Origin: Anaerovibrio slackiae
Lineage (GTDB): Bacteria; Bacillota; Negativicutes; Selenomonadales; Selenomonadaceae
Reading direction: 5' to 3'
Length of the DNA stretch: 43,022 bases
Assembly (NCBI RefSeq): GCF_009695585.1
Contig: NZ_VUNR01000027.1
Span: forward strand, 1-43,022
The notes under the pieces are model-generated. The model had not been told where the DNA came from, made no database searches, and was given only the letters and a program-made list of their open reading frames with translations. The position numbers and the translations under genes were made by a program. Positions 1-7,452 of the stretch are shown one piece after another (position 1 is the stretch's first letter; every line of letters starts with the position of its first letter).

Positions 1-122
1 GAGATGAGATCTCTCACAGAGCAATCTGGTAAGACTCCTTGAAGACGACAAGGTAGATAGGTTGGGAGTGGAAGCGTGGCAACATGTGAAGCGGACCAAT
101 ACTAATAAGTCGAGGGCTTAAT
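1..122 (+). rRNA. 23S ribosomal RNA, 3' end (partial)
   Basis: The first 120 or so bases match the 3' terminal domain of bacterial 23S rRNA: the segment with GAAGACGACAAGGTAGATAG near 41-60, and the closing stretch ACTAATAAGTCGAGGGCTT near 102-120, are typical of Firmicute 23S 3' ends. The gene starts outside the window. It is followed 80 bases later by 5S rRNA with no tRNA in the spacer. The exact mature end is uncertain by a few bases. Confidence 0.93.
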
Positions 123-198
123 TACAACCCTAAAACGTCAATTCATGACTTGTTTCTGTATAGTTTTGTGTGTACATGTGAATGTATACAACAGCATA

Positions 199-316
199 AT
201 CCGGTGATGATGGCTATGTGGCTCCACCTGTTCCCATTCCGAACACAGTAGTTAAGCACATAAACGCCGAAAGTACTTGGCTGGAGACGGCCTGGGAGGA
301 TAGGAAGTTGCCGGTT
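199..316 (+). rRNA. rrf: 5S ribosomal RNA
   Basis: This is a complete 5S rRNA of about 117 bases. It contains the conserved core CCGAACACAGTAGTTAAGC around 239-257 and the 3' arm GGATAGGAAGTTGCCGG. The 5' end (CCGG at 201-204) pairs with CCGG at 311-314 to form helix I, continued by G-U and A-U pairs. It lies downstream of 23S rRNA in the same direction and is followed immediately by an intrinsic terminator, so it is the last gene of the rRNA operon. Confidence 0.93.
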
Positions 317-320
317 AGAA

Positions 321-349
321 AGAGATTGTCTAAGGACAGTCTCTTTTTT
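321..349 (+). terminator. rRNA operon intrinsic terminator
   Basis: A 10-bp stem (AGAGATTGTC at 321-330 with GACAGTCTCT at 335-344, one G-U pair) and a 4-base loop are followed by a T run. It lies just after the 5S gene. Confidence 0.85.
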
Positions 350-358
350 GTTATATAG

Positions 359-520
359 TCACCGTCTCCAGCCAAGGGACTTGCTTGGAGGGTGACATGC
401 CGGTGGCATGTCACCCAGTGAAATACAGCGGGTTCGCTGTATTTCACTGCGACCGGCCTGGGAGGATAGGAAGTTGCCGGTTAGAGCAAGAGAGGTTACT
501 GCAAGGTAGCCTCTTTTTTT
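359..520 (+). repeat. rearranged partial 5S copy with hairpins and second terminator
   Basis: Positions 362-376 are the exact reverse complement of 5S bases 276-290. Positions 454-485 repeat 5S bases 288-319 in direct orientation without a mismatch. Between them lie two perfect hairpins: 390-401 with 405-416, and 417-430 with 435-448. The direct 5S piece is again followed by a terminator-like hairpin (491-500 with 505-514) and a run of T at 514-520. It cannot be a functional 5S because the 5' two thirds are missing. It looks like a duplicated 5S end that was partly inverted. No protein reading is credible here. Confidence 0.75.
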
Positions 521-535
521 CGTGCTTGGAAGTTC

Positions 536-882
536 GTGGACTCTGTTCAGACTATGAAGGGGGCAGGTATTGGCAGTACCCATAGAAAACACGCTCTCGC
601 TCGGAGGGATGACGAAACCCTATTTCCATGATTATTTTCGGTCTAAATCCTTGTCTGCGTTGTTGTCGTCGGTCGGCATGGAACCACCATGCCTTCCTCC
701 TCCGCCTAGCATACAAGGATTTATCCTCGAAACTAATTCATGTCAATAGGGTTTCGTCATCCCCTGCGCCTCGCGCTTCTAAGCTCCTGCATCGCTTACG
801 CTCGCACTCGCTAAGAAGCGAGGCTGCACTCAAGGTTTTCTTTGGGTACATGCCACACCTGCCCTTTCTTGGTCTGAACAGA
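536..882 (+). repeat. palindromic element A, copy 1 (interrupted)
   Basis: The termini TCTGTTCAGAC (542-552) and GTCTGAACAGA (872-882) are inverted repeats. Inside them lie CCCATAGAAAAC and its partner GTTTTCTTTGGG, and a core hairpin from GCCTCGCGCTTCTAAGC to GCTAAGAAGCGAGGC. The same layout recurs at 35211-35396 and, inverted, at 35692-35877. This copy is longer because another palindrome (about 604-765) sits between the left arm and the core. The conserved flank GTGGAC to the left suggests that the unit begins slightly outside the inverted repeat. No coding content is seen. It could be a MITE-like element or a structured RNA. Confidence 0.8.
604..765 (+). repeat. nested palindrome D inside element A copy 1
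   Basis: GGGATGACGAAACCCTATT (606-624) pairs perfectly with AATAGGGTTTCGTCATCCC (745-763). A second, imperfect layer pairs the bases around 640-653 with 712-725, and a small hairpin GGCATGG/CCATGCC lies at the tip. The A copy at 35211 lacks this segment and reads straight from the CTCGCTCTCGCTC arm into the GCCTCGCGC core with only a short linker, so this piece looks inserted. Confidence 0.7.
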
Positions 883-954
883 TACAACAGAATAATCAAC
901 GCTACAAAATGTACGCTACACATTACATAACATGGGGCTTGCATCTACCCGTCA

Positions 955-1076
955 ATGGGAGCTGGTAGCTGACGAAGCTTGAAACTGCCAACATTTATGC
1001 AAGGATTTCTACTAGTAAGAGCATGGAGGCTTGCATAATTGATGGCAGTTGCAGGTTTCGTCAGCTTTCCGGCTCT
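955..1076 (+). repeat. palindromic element B, copy 1
   Basis: AGCTGACGAA (967-976) pairs with TTCGTCAGCT (1057-1066). The inner strands TGCCAACATTTATGCAAG and TTGCATAATTGATGGCA also pair imperfectly. The left arm (GACGAAGCTTGAAACTGCCAAC) and right arm (AGGTTTCGTCAGC) closely match the B copy at 35453-35635, which has the same order of blocks. It is non-coding; only short overlapping ORFs are present. Confidence 0.65.
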
Positions 1077-1080
1077 CCTT

Positions 1081-1327
1081 TTCAATTTTTTTGTATGGTT
1101 GGGGGGAGGCAGGTTGCTATTGCAGGATAGTAAATGTTGGCAGGGAAGTGATGGGGGGAGATGGCGGTGCCAATGCAGGGCACTGAGACGCGCCTCGGTG
1201 CTTAGCAATTCGCGAGCCGAAGGCGAAGCGAGAGCTTAGCATCCGCTAGGCGCGGATAGTAGCGCGAGCGTGCCTGCATTGGCATTGCCTCTCCCCCCAT
1301 TGGGATTTCCACAACGAAAAAATTGAA
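1081..1327 (+). repeat. long nested palindrome C
   Basis: An outer pair, CAATTTTTTTGT (1083-1094) with ACGAAAAAATTG (1314-1325), encloses a strong inner pair at 1151-1179 and 1272-1300. The inner pair shares ATGGGGGGAGA and TGCCAATGCAGG, with a one-base bulge region between them. The loop is GC-rich with further small inverted repeats (GCTTAGC blocks). It has no clear second copy in this window. It looks like a repeat of the same general type as elements A and B. Confidence 0.6.
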
Positions 1328-1349
1328 ATTTTTAAATATTTGCAGGATA

Positions 1350-1378
1350 TTTACATTTTATGGCGAATACTCTATATA
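1350..1378 (+). promoter_or_regulatory. candidate promoter of the EAL-BMP operon
   Basis: TTTACA (1350-1355), a 17-base spacer and TATATA (1373-1378) lie about 90 bases upstream of the chosen start of the phosphodiesterase gene, just downstream of palindrome C. Confidence 0.45.
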
Positions 1379-1468
1379 TGACTTTATTTGGGTAATTTGT
1401 TGTAGATATTTGGTAGTAAAACAGCAGGACAGTAAGAAAATAAATGGTAAGCAGTTGAGGTGGACAGT

Positions 1469-3631
1469 ATGAAGTTTACACTTCATGAAAAGAATGACAG
1501 TTTCCAAGCTTTGATTGTGCTGGGGATGCTTTTAATGCTCTGCATGGGAGCCTGTCAGTATGCACTATCCCAGATCATGTACAGGGAAGCGGAAACTAAT
1601 ATGGTGGAGAAGACCGTTCAGTCCAGGCACTTGATTGATGAACGGATAAAAAAGTACTATGAAACATTGCGATATGTGAATTCTGTAGCGGAGTCCCAAA
1701 CAAACAGCAGGAGTGAGCTAAATGAGTACATTCGCAAGGTAAATCCTGCCTTGAAGGATTTTATCCTCATAGGAGCAGTTACTCCTCAGGGGGAGATGAT
1801 TTATGGCGATAAGGCACCTTATGATATTTTGCCTGTGCTGCAGCAGACCATGCGGGGCTATGAGAAAATACAGTATCATTGCAGCGGCATTTTTGAGCAT
1901 GTGATTGTCAGTGTGCCATATTGGCGTGGTGGCAGGGTTTGCGGTGCCGTGTACGGGATTTTAAACAGCAGTGCCATGAACAGCCTTTTTTATCACGAGG
2001 ATGATGACAGCGTTGTCTTTGCGGCATCGCAGCATAGCTGGCAGCTGGGAGTGAGCAGCATGACAATTGAAAGCCAGCAGGCTGCCCATACCTTCTTTAA
2101 CGATGAAAGCCACTGGAATAGTCTTTCCCAAAAGCTCTATTACAATGACTATGGTATTGAGGCTTTTGAAAATGCTGACAAGAAATGGTACATGGTATCC
2201 GTGGCGGTGCCGGAGCTGGATGGCTGGTATGTGTACCGAATGCTGCCGGCATGGGTTGTGGATACGCCGATTCATAATGTATTGTACCTTGTCCTGGTGG
2301 CGTCCATGGTGCTGGCGGTGCTTTTCTGGCTTGCCATGTGGACATTGGATTCCAACAGGCGGGAGAGCCAGGACAAGCTGATCAGGCTTGCTTATATTGA
2401 TGAGCTGACAGGCCTGTACAATTATGCAGGCCTGAGGCGCAAATGGCATACCCAGGGCAGGAAGCCTGTGACGATTTTTGTGGTGGATTTCAATTCCTTC
2501 AGCGCCCTGAATATGATTATGGGCAATGAGTATGGCGATATAGTCCTGAAAAAGACGGCAGCTATCCTGAAGGATGGCATAGACCAGGGGGAGATGGTGT
2601 GCCGGGTTACGGCGGACAGATTTGCCCTGCTGATGAATGGCGAAGGGGCATTGGAGCGTGTACAAAACCTTTTGGAGCAGGTGCGTGACAGTGTCAGGGA
2701 ATATACCATAGTGCTGTCAGCAGGTGCCAGCGTAGCAGATGAGGGCGGTCACATGAACGCGGCGTATGAGCGGGCGATTACGGCCCTTAAGTATGCCAAG
2801 CAGGGCAGCAATATAGTGGTGTTTTATGACCAGAAGATGTACGAGGAGCAGCAGATGCGCAAAAGGCTGGAGGAGGACTTTGAGCATGCGCTGGAACGGC
2901 GCGAGCTGAAGCTGTATTTGCAGGCAAAGCACCATCTGCAGTCTGACGGATGGGCAGGCAGCGAGGCGCTGGTCAGGTGGCATCACCCGGAGCTGGGACT
3001 TATTCTGCCGTATCAGTTTGTGCCTTTGCTGGAGTCTACAGGAGATATAAAGCGGCTTGACTTGTATATGCTGAAGGAGGCATGCCGCCTGATACGCCAC
3101 TGGCTGGATGAGGGCAAGGTGGTGTATCCGATTTCAGTGAATATCTCACGCGCCCATTTTGCCAGCAAGTCTTTGGTGGCAAATATCTGCATGATTGCGG
3201 ATTCTTTCCGGGTGCCGCGGCATATGCTGGAGCTGGAGATTACGGAGAGCGCCTTTATTGATGATGCAGCTACCATGGTGGACAGGCTGCAGGAGCTGTC
3301 TGCGGCAGGCTTCAGGCTGTCCATTGATGATTTCGGTACAGGTTATTCCTCCCTGTCCATGCTGGAGCAGATACCGGCTGATGTGCTGAAGCTGGATAGG
3401 AATTTTGTGCTGGGCTGGGAAAGGAATCACAACAACAGCCTGGTTGCCAATGTGGTGAGGCTTGCCAGGGACTTTGGCATGCTGACAGTGATTGAGGGCG
3501 TGGAAACTGAGGAGCAGGCAGCCATGGCCAGGGAAAGCGGCTGTGATGTGGTGCAGGGATGGCTTTATGCCAAGGCAGAGCCGGTGGCTGACTATGAGAA
3601 GCGTGTCTATGGAGGTGGCAGTGATGAGTAA
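1469..3631 (+). CDS. membrane c-di-GMP phosphodiesterase, Cache-like sensor / degenerate GGDEF / EAL
   Basis: This 720-residue protein probably hydrolyses the second messenger c-di-GMP at the inner membrane. A transmembrane helix (about 13-33) and a second one (about 270-292) bracket a roughly 235-residue extracytoplasmic sensor that looks like a Cache domain. A GGDEF-like domain follows (about 300-430). Its signature loop reads TADRFALL in place of GGDEF, so it should not make c-di-GMP. The C-terminal EAL domain has SEALVRW (near 497), DDFGTGYSS (near 619) and VIEGVET (near 673), so its metal- and substrate-binding residues look intact. ATG 1469 is preferred over GTG 1460 because GAGGTGG lies 5 bases before it. 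The 3' end overlaps the next gene by 8 bases, implying translational coupling to a solute-binding protein that may feed the sensor domain. Confidence 0.88.
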   Translation: MKFTLHEKNDSFQALIVLGMLLMLCMGACQYALSQIMYREAETNMVEKTVQSRHLIDERIKKYYETLRYVNSVAESQTNSRSELNEYIRKVNPALKDFILIGAVTPQGEMIYGDKAPYDILPVLQQTMRGYEKIQYHCSGIFEHVIVSVPYWRGGRVCGAVYGILNSSAMNSLFYHEDDDSVVFAASQHSWQLGVSSMTIESQQAAHTFFNDESHWNSLSQKLYYNDYGIEAFENADKKWYMVSVAVPELDGWYVYRMLPAWVVDTPIHNVLYLVLVASMVLAVLFWLAMWTLDSNRRESQDKLIRLAYIDELTGLYNYAGLRRKWHTQGRKPVTIFVVDFNSFSALNMIMGNEYGDIVLKKTAAILKDGIDQGEMVCRVTADRFALLMNGEGALERVQNLLEQVRDSVREYTIVLSAGASVADEGGHMNAAYERAITALKYAKQGSNIVVFYDQKMYEEQQMRKRLEEDFEHALERRELKLYLQAKHHLQSDGWAGSEALVRWHHPELGLILPYQFVPLLESTGDIKRLDLYMLKEACRLIRHWLDEGKVVYPISVNISRAHFASKSLVANICMIADSFRVPRHMLELEITESAFIDDAATMVDRLQELSAAGFRLSIDDFGTGYSSLSMLEQIPADVLKLDRNFVLGWERNHNNSLVANVVRLARDFGMLTVIEGVETEEQAAMARESGCDVVQGWLYAKAEPVADYEKRVYGGGSDE

Positions 3632-4805
3632 GGATTTAATCAAGCCCTTTGCTGTAGCACTGCTGCTCCTGATGGGCGTGGCAGGATATTTTTGCATCAA
3701 GTTTGCCAGCAATCCCTTTGCATCCGCGGTTACGGGAGATATACGGATTGGCGTGCTCTTTGACGGCAAGCTGAATGATGGAGGCTGGAATGAGGCTCAG
3801 CGCATTGGCTTTGAGTATGTAAAGAACACCTTGAAGGTTCAGGTGGTGTACAGGGATTCCCTGCCTCATGCTGATGCCGCCAATATGCGTGTGGACAATG
3901 ATATGCGCGGTGATGGAAAGGGCATTGACGAGGAAACTGCCATGCATATTATTGACCAGCTGGTAAGGGCGGACAGGGCAACCATTGTCTTTTCCACCAG
4001 CGATGTATATGCCTCAGCTGTTGAAAAGGCGGCGCAGAAGTACAGCAATGTGAAGTTTTTTCAGCTGAAGGGCAAGAAGGCGCAGGGAAATCTGGCTTCC
4101 TACTACGCCAGGATATATCAGGCATGCTACCTGTCAGGCATCGTGGCCGGCAGGCAGACGGAAACGGGGCATATCGGCTATGTGTCCAGCTTTCCAAGGC
4201 CGGAGCAGATCAGGGTTATCAATGCTTTTGCCCTGGGGGTGCAGAGCGTAAATCCCCAGGCTGTGGTGCATTTGCGCTGGAGTCATACTTACAGTGACGT
4301 GGAACGGGAGAAAGAGGTTGCCAACAGGCTGATGGATGATTTTCCGGTGGATGTAATGGCGACCAATCTGAACACCATATCCGTGCTGGAGGCTGCTGAT
4401 GCCAGGGGGGTCAAGAGCATCGGCTACAATATGGAGCATACGGATATGTTCCCCAATACCTTTTTGGCAGCTTCTGTATGGCACTGGGATAAGTTTTATG
4501 AGGCGAGGATGCGTGAGTGCATGGAGGGGCGCTTCAAGGGAACCATGTACTTTGCGGATATTTCCGAGGGCTTTTTTGGCTTGTCGGAGCTTTCGCCTCT
4601 GGTGAAGCCGGGGACTGCCAACCTGGTGGAAACGGCTATGGCACGGTTCCGGTCAGGCAAGTGGGATGTCTTCTACGGCCCTATTTACGACCAGAGGGGT
4701 GTCCTGAGGGTAGCAGGAGATGAGAATATGTCCGATGATGAGGTTTCACAGCATTTTGACTGGCTGGTCAGGGGCGTGGAGGGCAGCTGCGGCGAGGATG
4801 ATTAG
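3624..4805 (+). CDS. BMP/PnrA-family solute-binding protein, membrane-anchored
   Basis: This 393-residue periplasmic-type binding protein belongs to the basic membrane protein (BMP/Med) family, whose known members bind nucleosides or related ligands for ABC importers. The N-terminus has a hydrophobic segment (about 8-27) that can act as a signal anchor. A typical lipobox is absent (the cysteine is preceded by GYF). The family start of the mature domain, IRIGVLFDGKLNDGGWNEA, is clear, as are the FSTSDVYA and YMEHT-like blocks. ATG 3624 has GGAGGTGG 5 bases upstream and overlaps the stop of the phosphodiesterase gene. No ABC permease or ATPase gene is nearby, so I infer a sensory rather than a transport role, perhaps presenting ligand to the Cache-like domain of its partner. 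An earlier in-frame start at 3492 lies inside the previous gene and is unlikely. Confidence 0.82.
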   Translation: MSKDLIKPFAVALLLLMGVAGYFCIKFASNPFASAVTGDIRIGVLFDGKLNDGGWNEAQRIGFEYVKNTLKVQVVYRDSLPHADAANMRVDNDMRGDGKGIDEETAMHIIDQLVRADRATIVFSTSDVYASAVEKAAQKYSNVKFFQLKGKKAQGNLASYYARIYQACYLSGIVAGRQTETGHIGYVSSFPRPEQIRVINAFALGVQSVNPQAVVHLRWSHTYSDVEREKEVANRLMDDFPVDVMATNLNTISVLEAADARGVKSIGYNMEHTDMFPNTFLAASVWHWDKFYEARMRECMEGRFKGTMYFADISEGFFGLSELSPLVKPGTANLVETAMARFRSGKWDVFYGPIYDQRGVLRVAGDENMSDDEVSQHFDWLVRGVEGSCGEDD

Positions 4806-4890
4806 CTGCACAAATTTTTGTGTGCCGGTTGCTTTATCTGCCCTGGGAGAGTAAAATAAAGAAATAAAATAAATTTTGTGAGGTGCTAGG

Positions 4891-6033
4891 GTGTCAAGTT
4901 ATTATATTGATTATGAAAATGTGCACAACGAAGGGTTGGGCGGTATTGAAAAGCTGGGGGCTGGCAGCAGGGTGTGCCTGTTTTACAGCTGCAAGGCAGA
5001 TACGCTGAAGATTGATGTGGTGCGCCAGCTGATGGGCTGCGCAGCGGAGATACGCTTTGAGAAGATTGATAATGGCGTGGAGAATGCGCTGGACTTTCAG
5101 CTGATTACGGCTCTGATGTGCAGTTATTCAACGGATGAGAGCTATTATATCATCAGCAAGGACAAGGGCTATGATGCTGCTATTGAGATGGCTGCCAAGC
5201 AGGGACGGGATAATATCTATCGCTGCCGTGATATTGACGGTGCCCTCAAGCATCAGTCCGGGCTGGGGATTGATGAGAGCGACCAGGAGGTTATTGTAGA
5301 TTTGAACCTTGACAGTGCTGCAGGTGCTGATGATTATGATTATGTTGTCGCTGACGGCCAGCAGGCAGATGGCGGCACAGGGGAGGTCTATGGGGCTGAG
5401 GAGCCGCCTTTTGGTGCTGATGATGGGTACTATGCTGATAAGGCTGCGGAGGCGGCTGCTGCCAGTGATGAGGCAGCAGGGGATAGCAGTGCCGGGGATG
5501 ATTCAGATAGTGCATCCTGCGGAGCTTTGGCAGCTGCTGATGCGTTTTCCGCAGCCGTGGAGGCTGTTGCGGAGGAGGCTGCACCAGAGGCAGATGAGCC
5601 AGCTGAAGCAGGAGAGGCAAATGAGGCTGATGGTGAAGCAGGAGAGGCGAATAATGGCGGCGGAGCCGAGCCTACGGCAGAGGAGCTGCAGCGCAGGGCA
5701 TATCAGTCCATCTGCACCAAGCTTCTGAACCATATTAAGCTCATCCACAAGATACCGCTGAACTACAAGCAGGCAGGGGTTATCTACGAGGCATTGTCCG
5801 AGTCTGACAGCAAGATGCAGTTCTATCACAAGCTGATTCAGATTCTGGGGCGCAAGAAGGGTGGCGAGCTTTATCAGAGGGTGAAGACTACCTACAAGTC
5901 AATTACGGCTATTTACAAGGCTTCCCTGAACTCCGATGGTGATGGGGATGGCAATGGCGTGCCTGCCGGGGCGGAGAGCAGCCGCAGTGCCTTCGATGAG
6001 GATGGGCAGAACCAGGGCAATCCTGAGGAGTAA
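4891..6033 (+). CDS. PIN/NYN-like nuclease domain protein with acidic linker
   Basis: This is a 380-residue protein with three parts. Residues 1-120 look like a PIN/NYN-type nuclease fold: IDYEN at the first strand (about 5-9), an acidic position in ALDFQL (about 68) and SKDKGYD (about 88-94), matching the spaced acidic residues of such nucleases. Residues 150-262 are a low-complexity stretch rich in Ala, Glu, Asp and Gly. Residues 265-345 form a basic helical domain (KLLNHIKLIHKIPLNYKQAG and following) that could bind RNA or a partner. The start is GTG 4891 with GAGGTG 5 bases before it. The exact family is not known to me; nuclease activity is inferred from the acidic motif only. It is separated from the BMP gene by 85 bases and followed by a long intergenic region, so it may be monocistronic. 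Confidence 0.7.
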   Translation: MSSYYIDYENVHNEGLGGIEKLGAGSRVCLFYSCKADTLKIDVVRQLMGCAAEIRFEKIDNGVENALDFQLITALMCSYSTDESYYIISKDKGYDAAIEMAAKQGRDNIYRCRDIDGALKHQSGLGIDESDQEVIVDLNLDSAAGADDYDYVVADGQQADGGTGEVYGAEEPPFGADDGYYADKAAEAAAASDEAAGDSSAGDDSDSASCGALAAADAFSAAVEAVAEEAAPEADEPAEAGEANEADGEAGEANNGGGAEPTAEELQRRAYQSICTKLLNHIKLIHKIPLNYKQAGVIYEALSESDSKMQFYHKLIQILGRKKGGELYQRVKTTYKSITAIYKASLNSDGDGDGNGVPAGAESSRSAFDEDGQNQGNPEE

Positions 6034-6148
6034 CCTGCTGCTATGCTGTTTTGTTATAGGTGGGATATGGATTAATCTATACCAATTTTGCTAATTTTGG
6101 CATAAAAAACTTCTATAATGGAATAGCTGAAACTAGGACTAAGGTCTG

Positions 6149-6177
6149 TTCACAGAAATTGGACATAGACGTATAAT
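6149..6177 (+). promoter_or_regulatory. candidate promoter upstream of the 23-residue ORF
   Basis: TTCACA (6149-6154), a 17-base spacer and TATAAT (6172-6177) lie 69 bases upstream of the small ORF at 6247. Another TATAAT at 6114-6119 has no good -35 element. Confidence 0.4.
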
Positions 6178-6246
6178 GTACACAAATGAATACAAAGTAC
6201 ACAGCAAGTACAAAATGGTGTAATGAATTTGTGGAGGTATACGGTT

Positions 6247-6318
6247 ATGGATATGGCAGTTGTTGACGGAGTTCTGAAGCTGGTTATGCTGGCAGGCGTT
6301 ATCCGCATGATTAAGTGA
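6247..6318 (+). CDS. candidate 23-residue peptide
   Basis: This short ORF starts with ATG and encodes MDMAVVDGVLKLVMLAGVIR followed by MIK. A full Shine-Dalgarno sequence, GGAGGT (6233-6238), lies 8 bases upstream. A promoter-like TTCACA/TATAAT pair is further upstream and an intrinsic terminator starts 42 bases after the stop, so it sits in its own transcription unit. The peptide is hydrophobic with a basic end and could form one amphipathic or membrane helix. I do not recognise it. It may be a real small protein, a leader peptide, or a chance ORF inside a small RNA. Confidence 0.45.
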   Translation: MDMAVVDGVLKLVMLAGVIRMIK

Positions 6319-6360
6319 TTGTTGATGTGTGTCCTGCTTTGGCAGCAGGAGATAAAAAAT

Positions 6361-6391
6361 GAGCCGCAGGAGTATGTGCGGCTCGTTTTTT
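6361..6391 (+). terminator. intrinsic terminator after the small ORF
   Basis: GAGCCGCA (6361-6368) pairs perfectly with TGCGGCTC (6377-6384) and is followed by GTTTTTTATTT. It isolates the small-ORF transcript from the ASCH-like gene downstream. Confidence 0.8.
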
Positions 6392-6561
6392 ATTTGCAGG
6401 GGCTGTCATTCTTATCCGGGATATGGTCTTTTATTTTGCTGGAAAGTATGGTAAACTAATAATAATCCGACCGGAGGCGGTATTGCTGTGGTATCTTGCT
6501 GTGCTGGTTGCGAGATTTGTTGATGATGAAATTTATATATTGGGTTTAGGAGTGTTGTGTT

Positions 6562-6909
6562 ATGATGTCTTTGAATTTCCAGGCCGAAAAGCACGAAAAG
6601 ATGCTGATTGAGCGCAGCAAGAGATGTACTGTACGTCTGGGGGATGTGAGCGACAAGTATCCTGAGGGTTCCATTGTCTGGATTACTGCCGGCAAGAAGT
6701 TCACCCCGAAGAAGCGGCTCTATACTGCTTACCTTGACAAGGTACGGGTGAAGACCATGGAAAACCTGACCTCTGAGGATTTGGGCCAGCAGAATCCCAA
6801 TATTCATTCCCGTGATGAGCTGATTGCTGATTTTGAGCGCATCTACAAGAAGCGCATTACCATGAATGATACCGTTACGGTAATCTATTTCACCGAGGTG
6901 TTTGGCTGA
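6562..6909 (+). CDS. ASCH-like / RNA-binding-type small protein
   Basis: This 115-residue cytosolic protein looks like an ASCH (PUA-related) fold. Residues 10-60 contain KMLIERSKRCTVRLGDVSDK and GSIVWITAGKKFTPKKRLYT, which resemble the beta-barrel with a conserved G-x-K/R motif of ASCH proteins. Charged helices follow. The ASCH superfamily is thought to bind RNA or nucleic-acid derivatives, but no function is established for this branch. The start ATG 6562 has AGGAG 9 bases upstream; a second ATG follows directly. The gene is one base from the thioesterase-like gene downstream, so the two are probably co-transcribed. Confidence 0.6.
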   Translation: MMSLNFQAEKHEKMLIERSKRCTVRLGDVSDKYPEGSIVWITAGKKFTPKKRLYTAYLDKVRVKTMENLTSEDLGQQNPNIHSRDELIADFERIYKKRITMNDTVTVIYFTEVFG

Positions 6910-6910
6910 T

Positions 6911-7309
6911 ATGGCACAGGAGATAAGGACCGGGCTTTCCCATGAGGTCAGGGATGCAGTGACGGCTGCCAATACGGCGAAAGCCATGGGCAGCGGCTGC
7001 CTGGAGGTATTTGCTACTCCTGCCATGTGCTGCCTGATGGAGAAGGCAGCCTCCGACCTGATGGACAGCCTGCTGGATGAGGGCAGTACCTCCGTAGGGA
7101 CGGCTCTTAACATCGCCCATAGTGCAGCTACTCCTGTGGGTATGCAGGTGAGGGCTGTGGCTGAGATTACCGGGGTGGAGGGACGCAGGATTTCCTTCAA
7201 GGTGACTGCCTTTGACGAGGCCGGGGAAATCGGCTCCGGCACCCATGAACGGTTTATTGTGTTCAAGGAAAAGTTCCAGCAGAAGGCTGACAGCAAGCTG
7301 GAACGGTAA
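6911..7309 (+). CDS. FlK-type hotdog thioesterase
   Basis: This 132-residue hotdog-fold protein resembles the fluoroacetyl-CoA thioesterase FlK family. The catalytic triad spacing of FlK (Thr42, Glu50, His76) is reproduced here as Thr36 in FATPAMCC, Glu44 in LMEKAA and His70 in NIAHSAATP, with identical intervals of 8 and 26 residues. It probably hydrolyses an acyl-CoA thioester; fluoroacetyl-CoA is not implied, since most relatives act on unknown short acyl-CoAs. ATG 6911 is preferred over TTG 6902, because GAGGTG at 6894-6899 is too close to the TTG. It begins directly after the stop of the ASCH-like gene, suggesting one operon, and ends before a bidirectional terminator. Confidence 0.78.
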   Translation: MAQEIRTGLSHEVRDAVTAANTAKAMGSGCLEVFATPAMCCLMEKAASDLMDSLLDEGSTSVGTALNIAHSAATPVGMQVRAVAEITGVEGRRISFKVTAFDEAGEIGSGTHERFIVFKEKFQQKADSKLER

Positions 7310-7452
7310 TCTGCATTGGGATATTGCCAACGTCAAAAAATCATACAGTGTCATAGGCAGCGCCCCCTTTCAGGGGCAGGATTTACCGCCTGCCGTGCCG
7401 GTACATCTCCTGCTGATGATATTATGCATGATTTTGGCTGAGAAGGCAACGA

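Noticed and set aside
214-930. Short ORFs over the 5S gene and the first A element
   Set aside because: They translate structural RNA or palindromes; the similar peptides near 738-944 and 35089-35403 reflect the shared repeat, not a protein family.
6114-6119. TATAAT as promoter -10 box
   Set aside because: No acceptable -35 hexamer at 16-18 bases; the pair at 6149-6177 is better.
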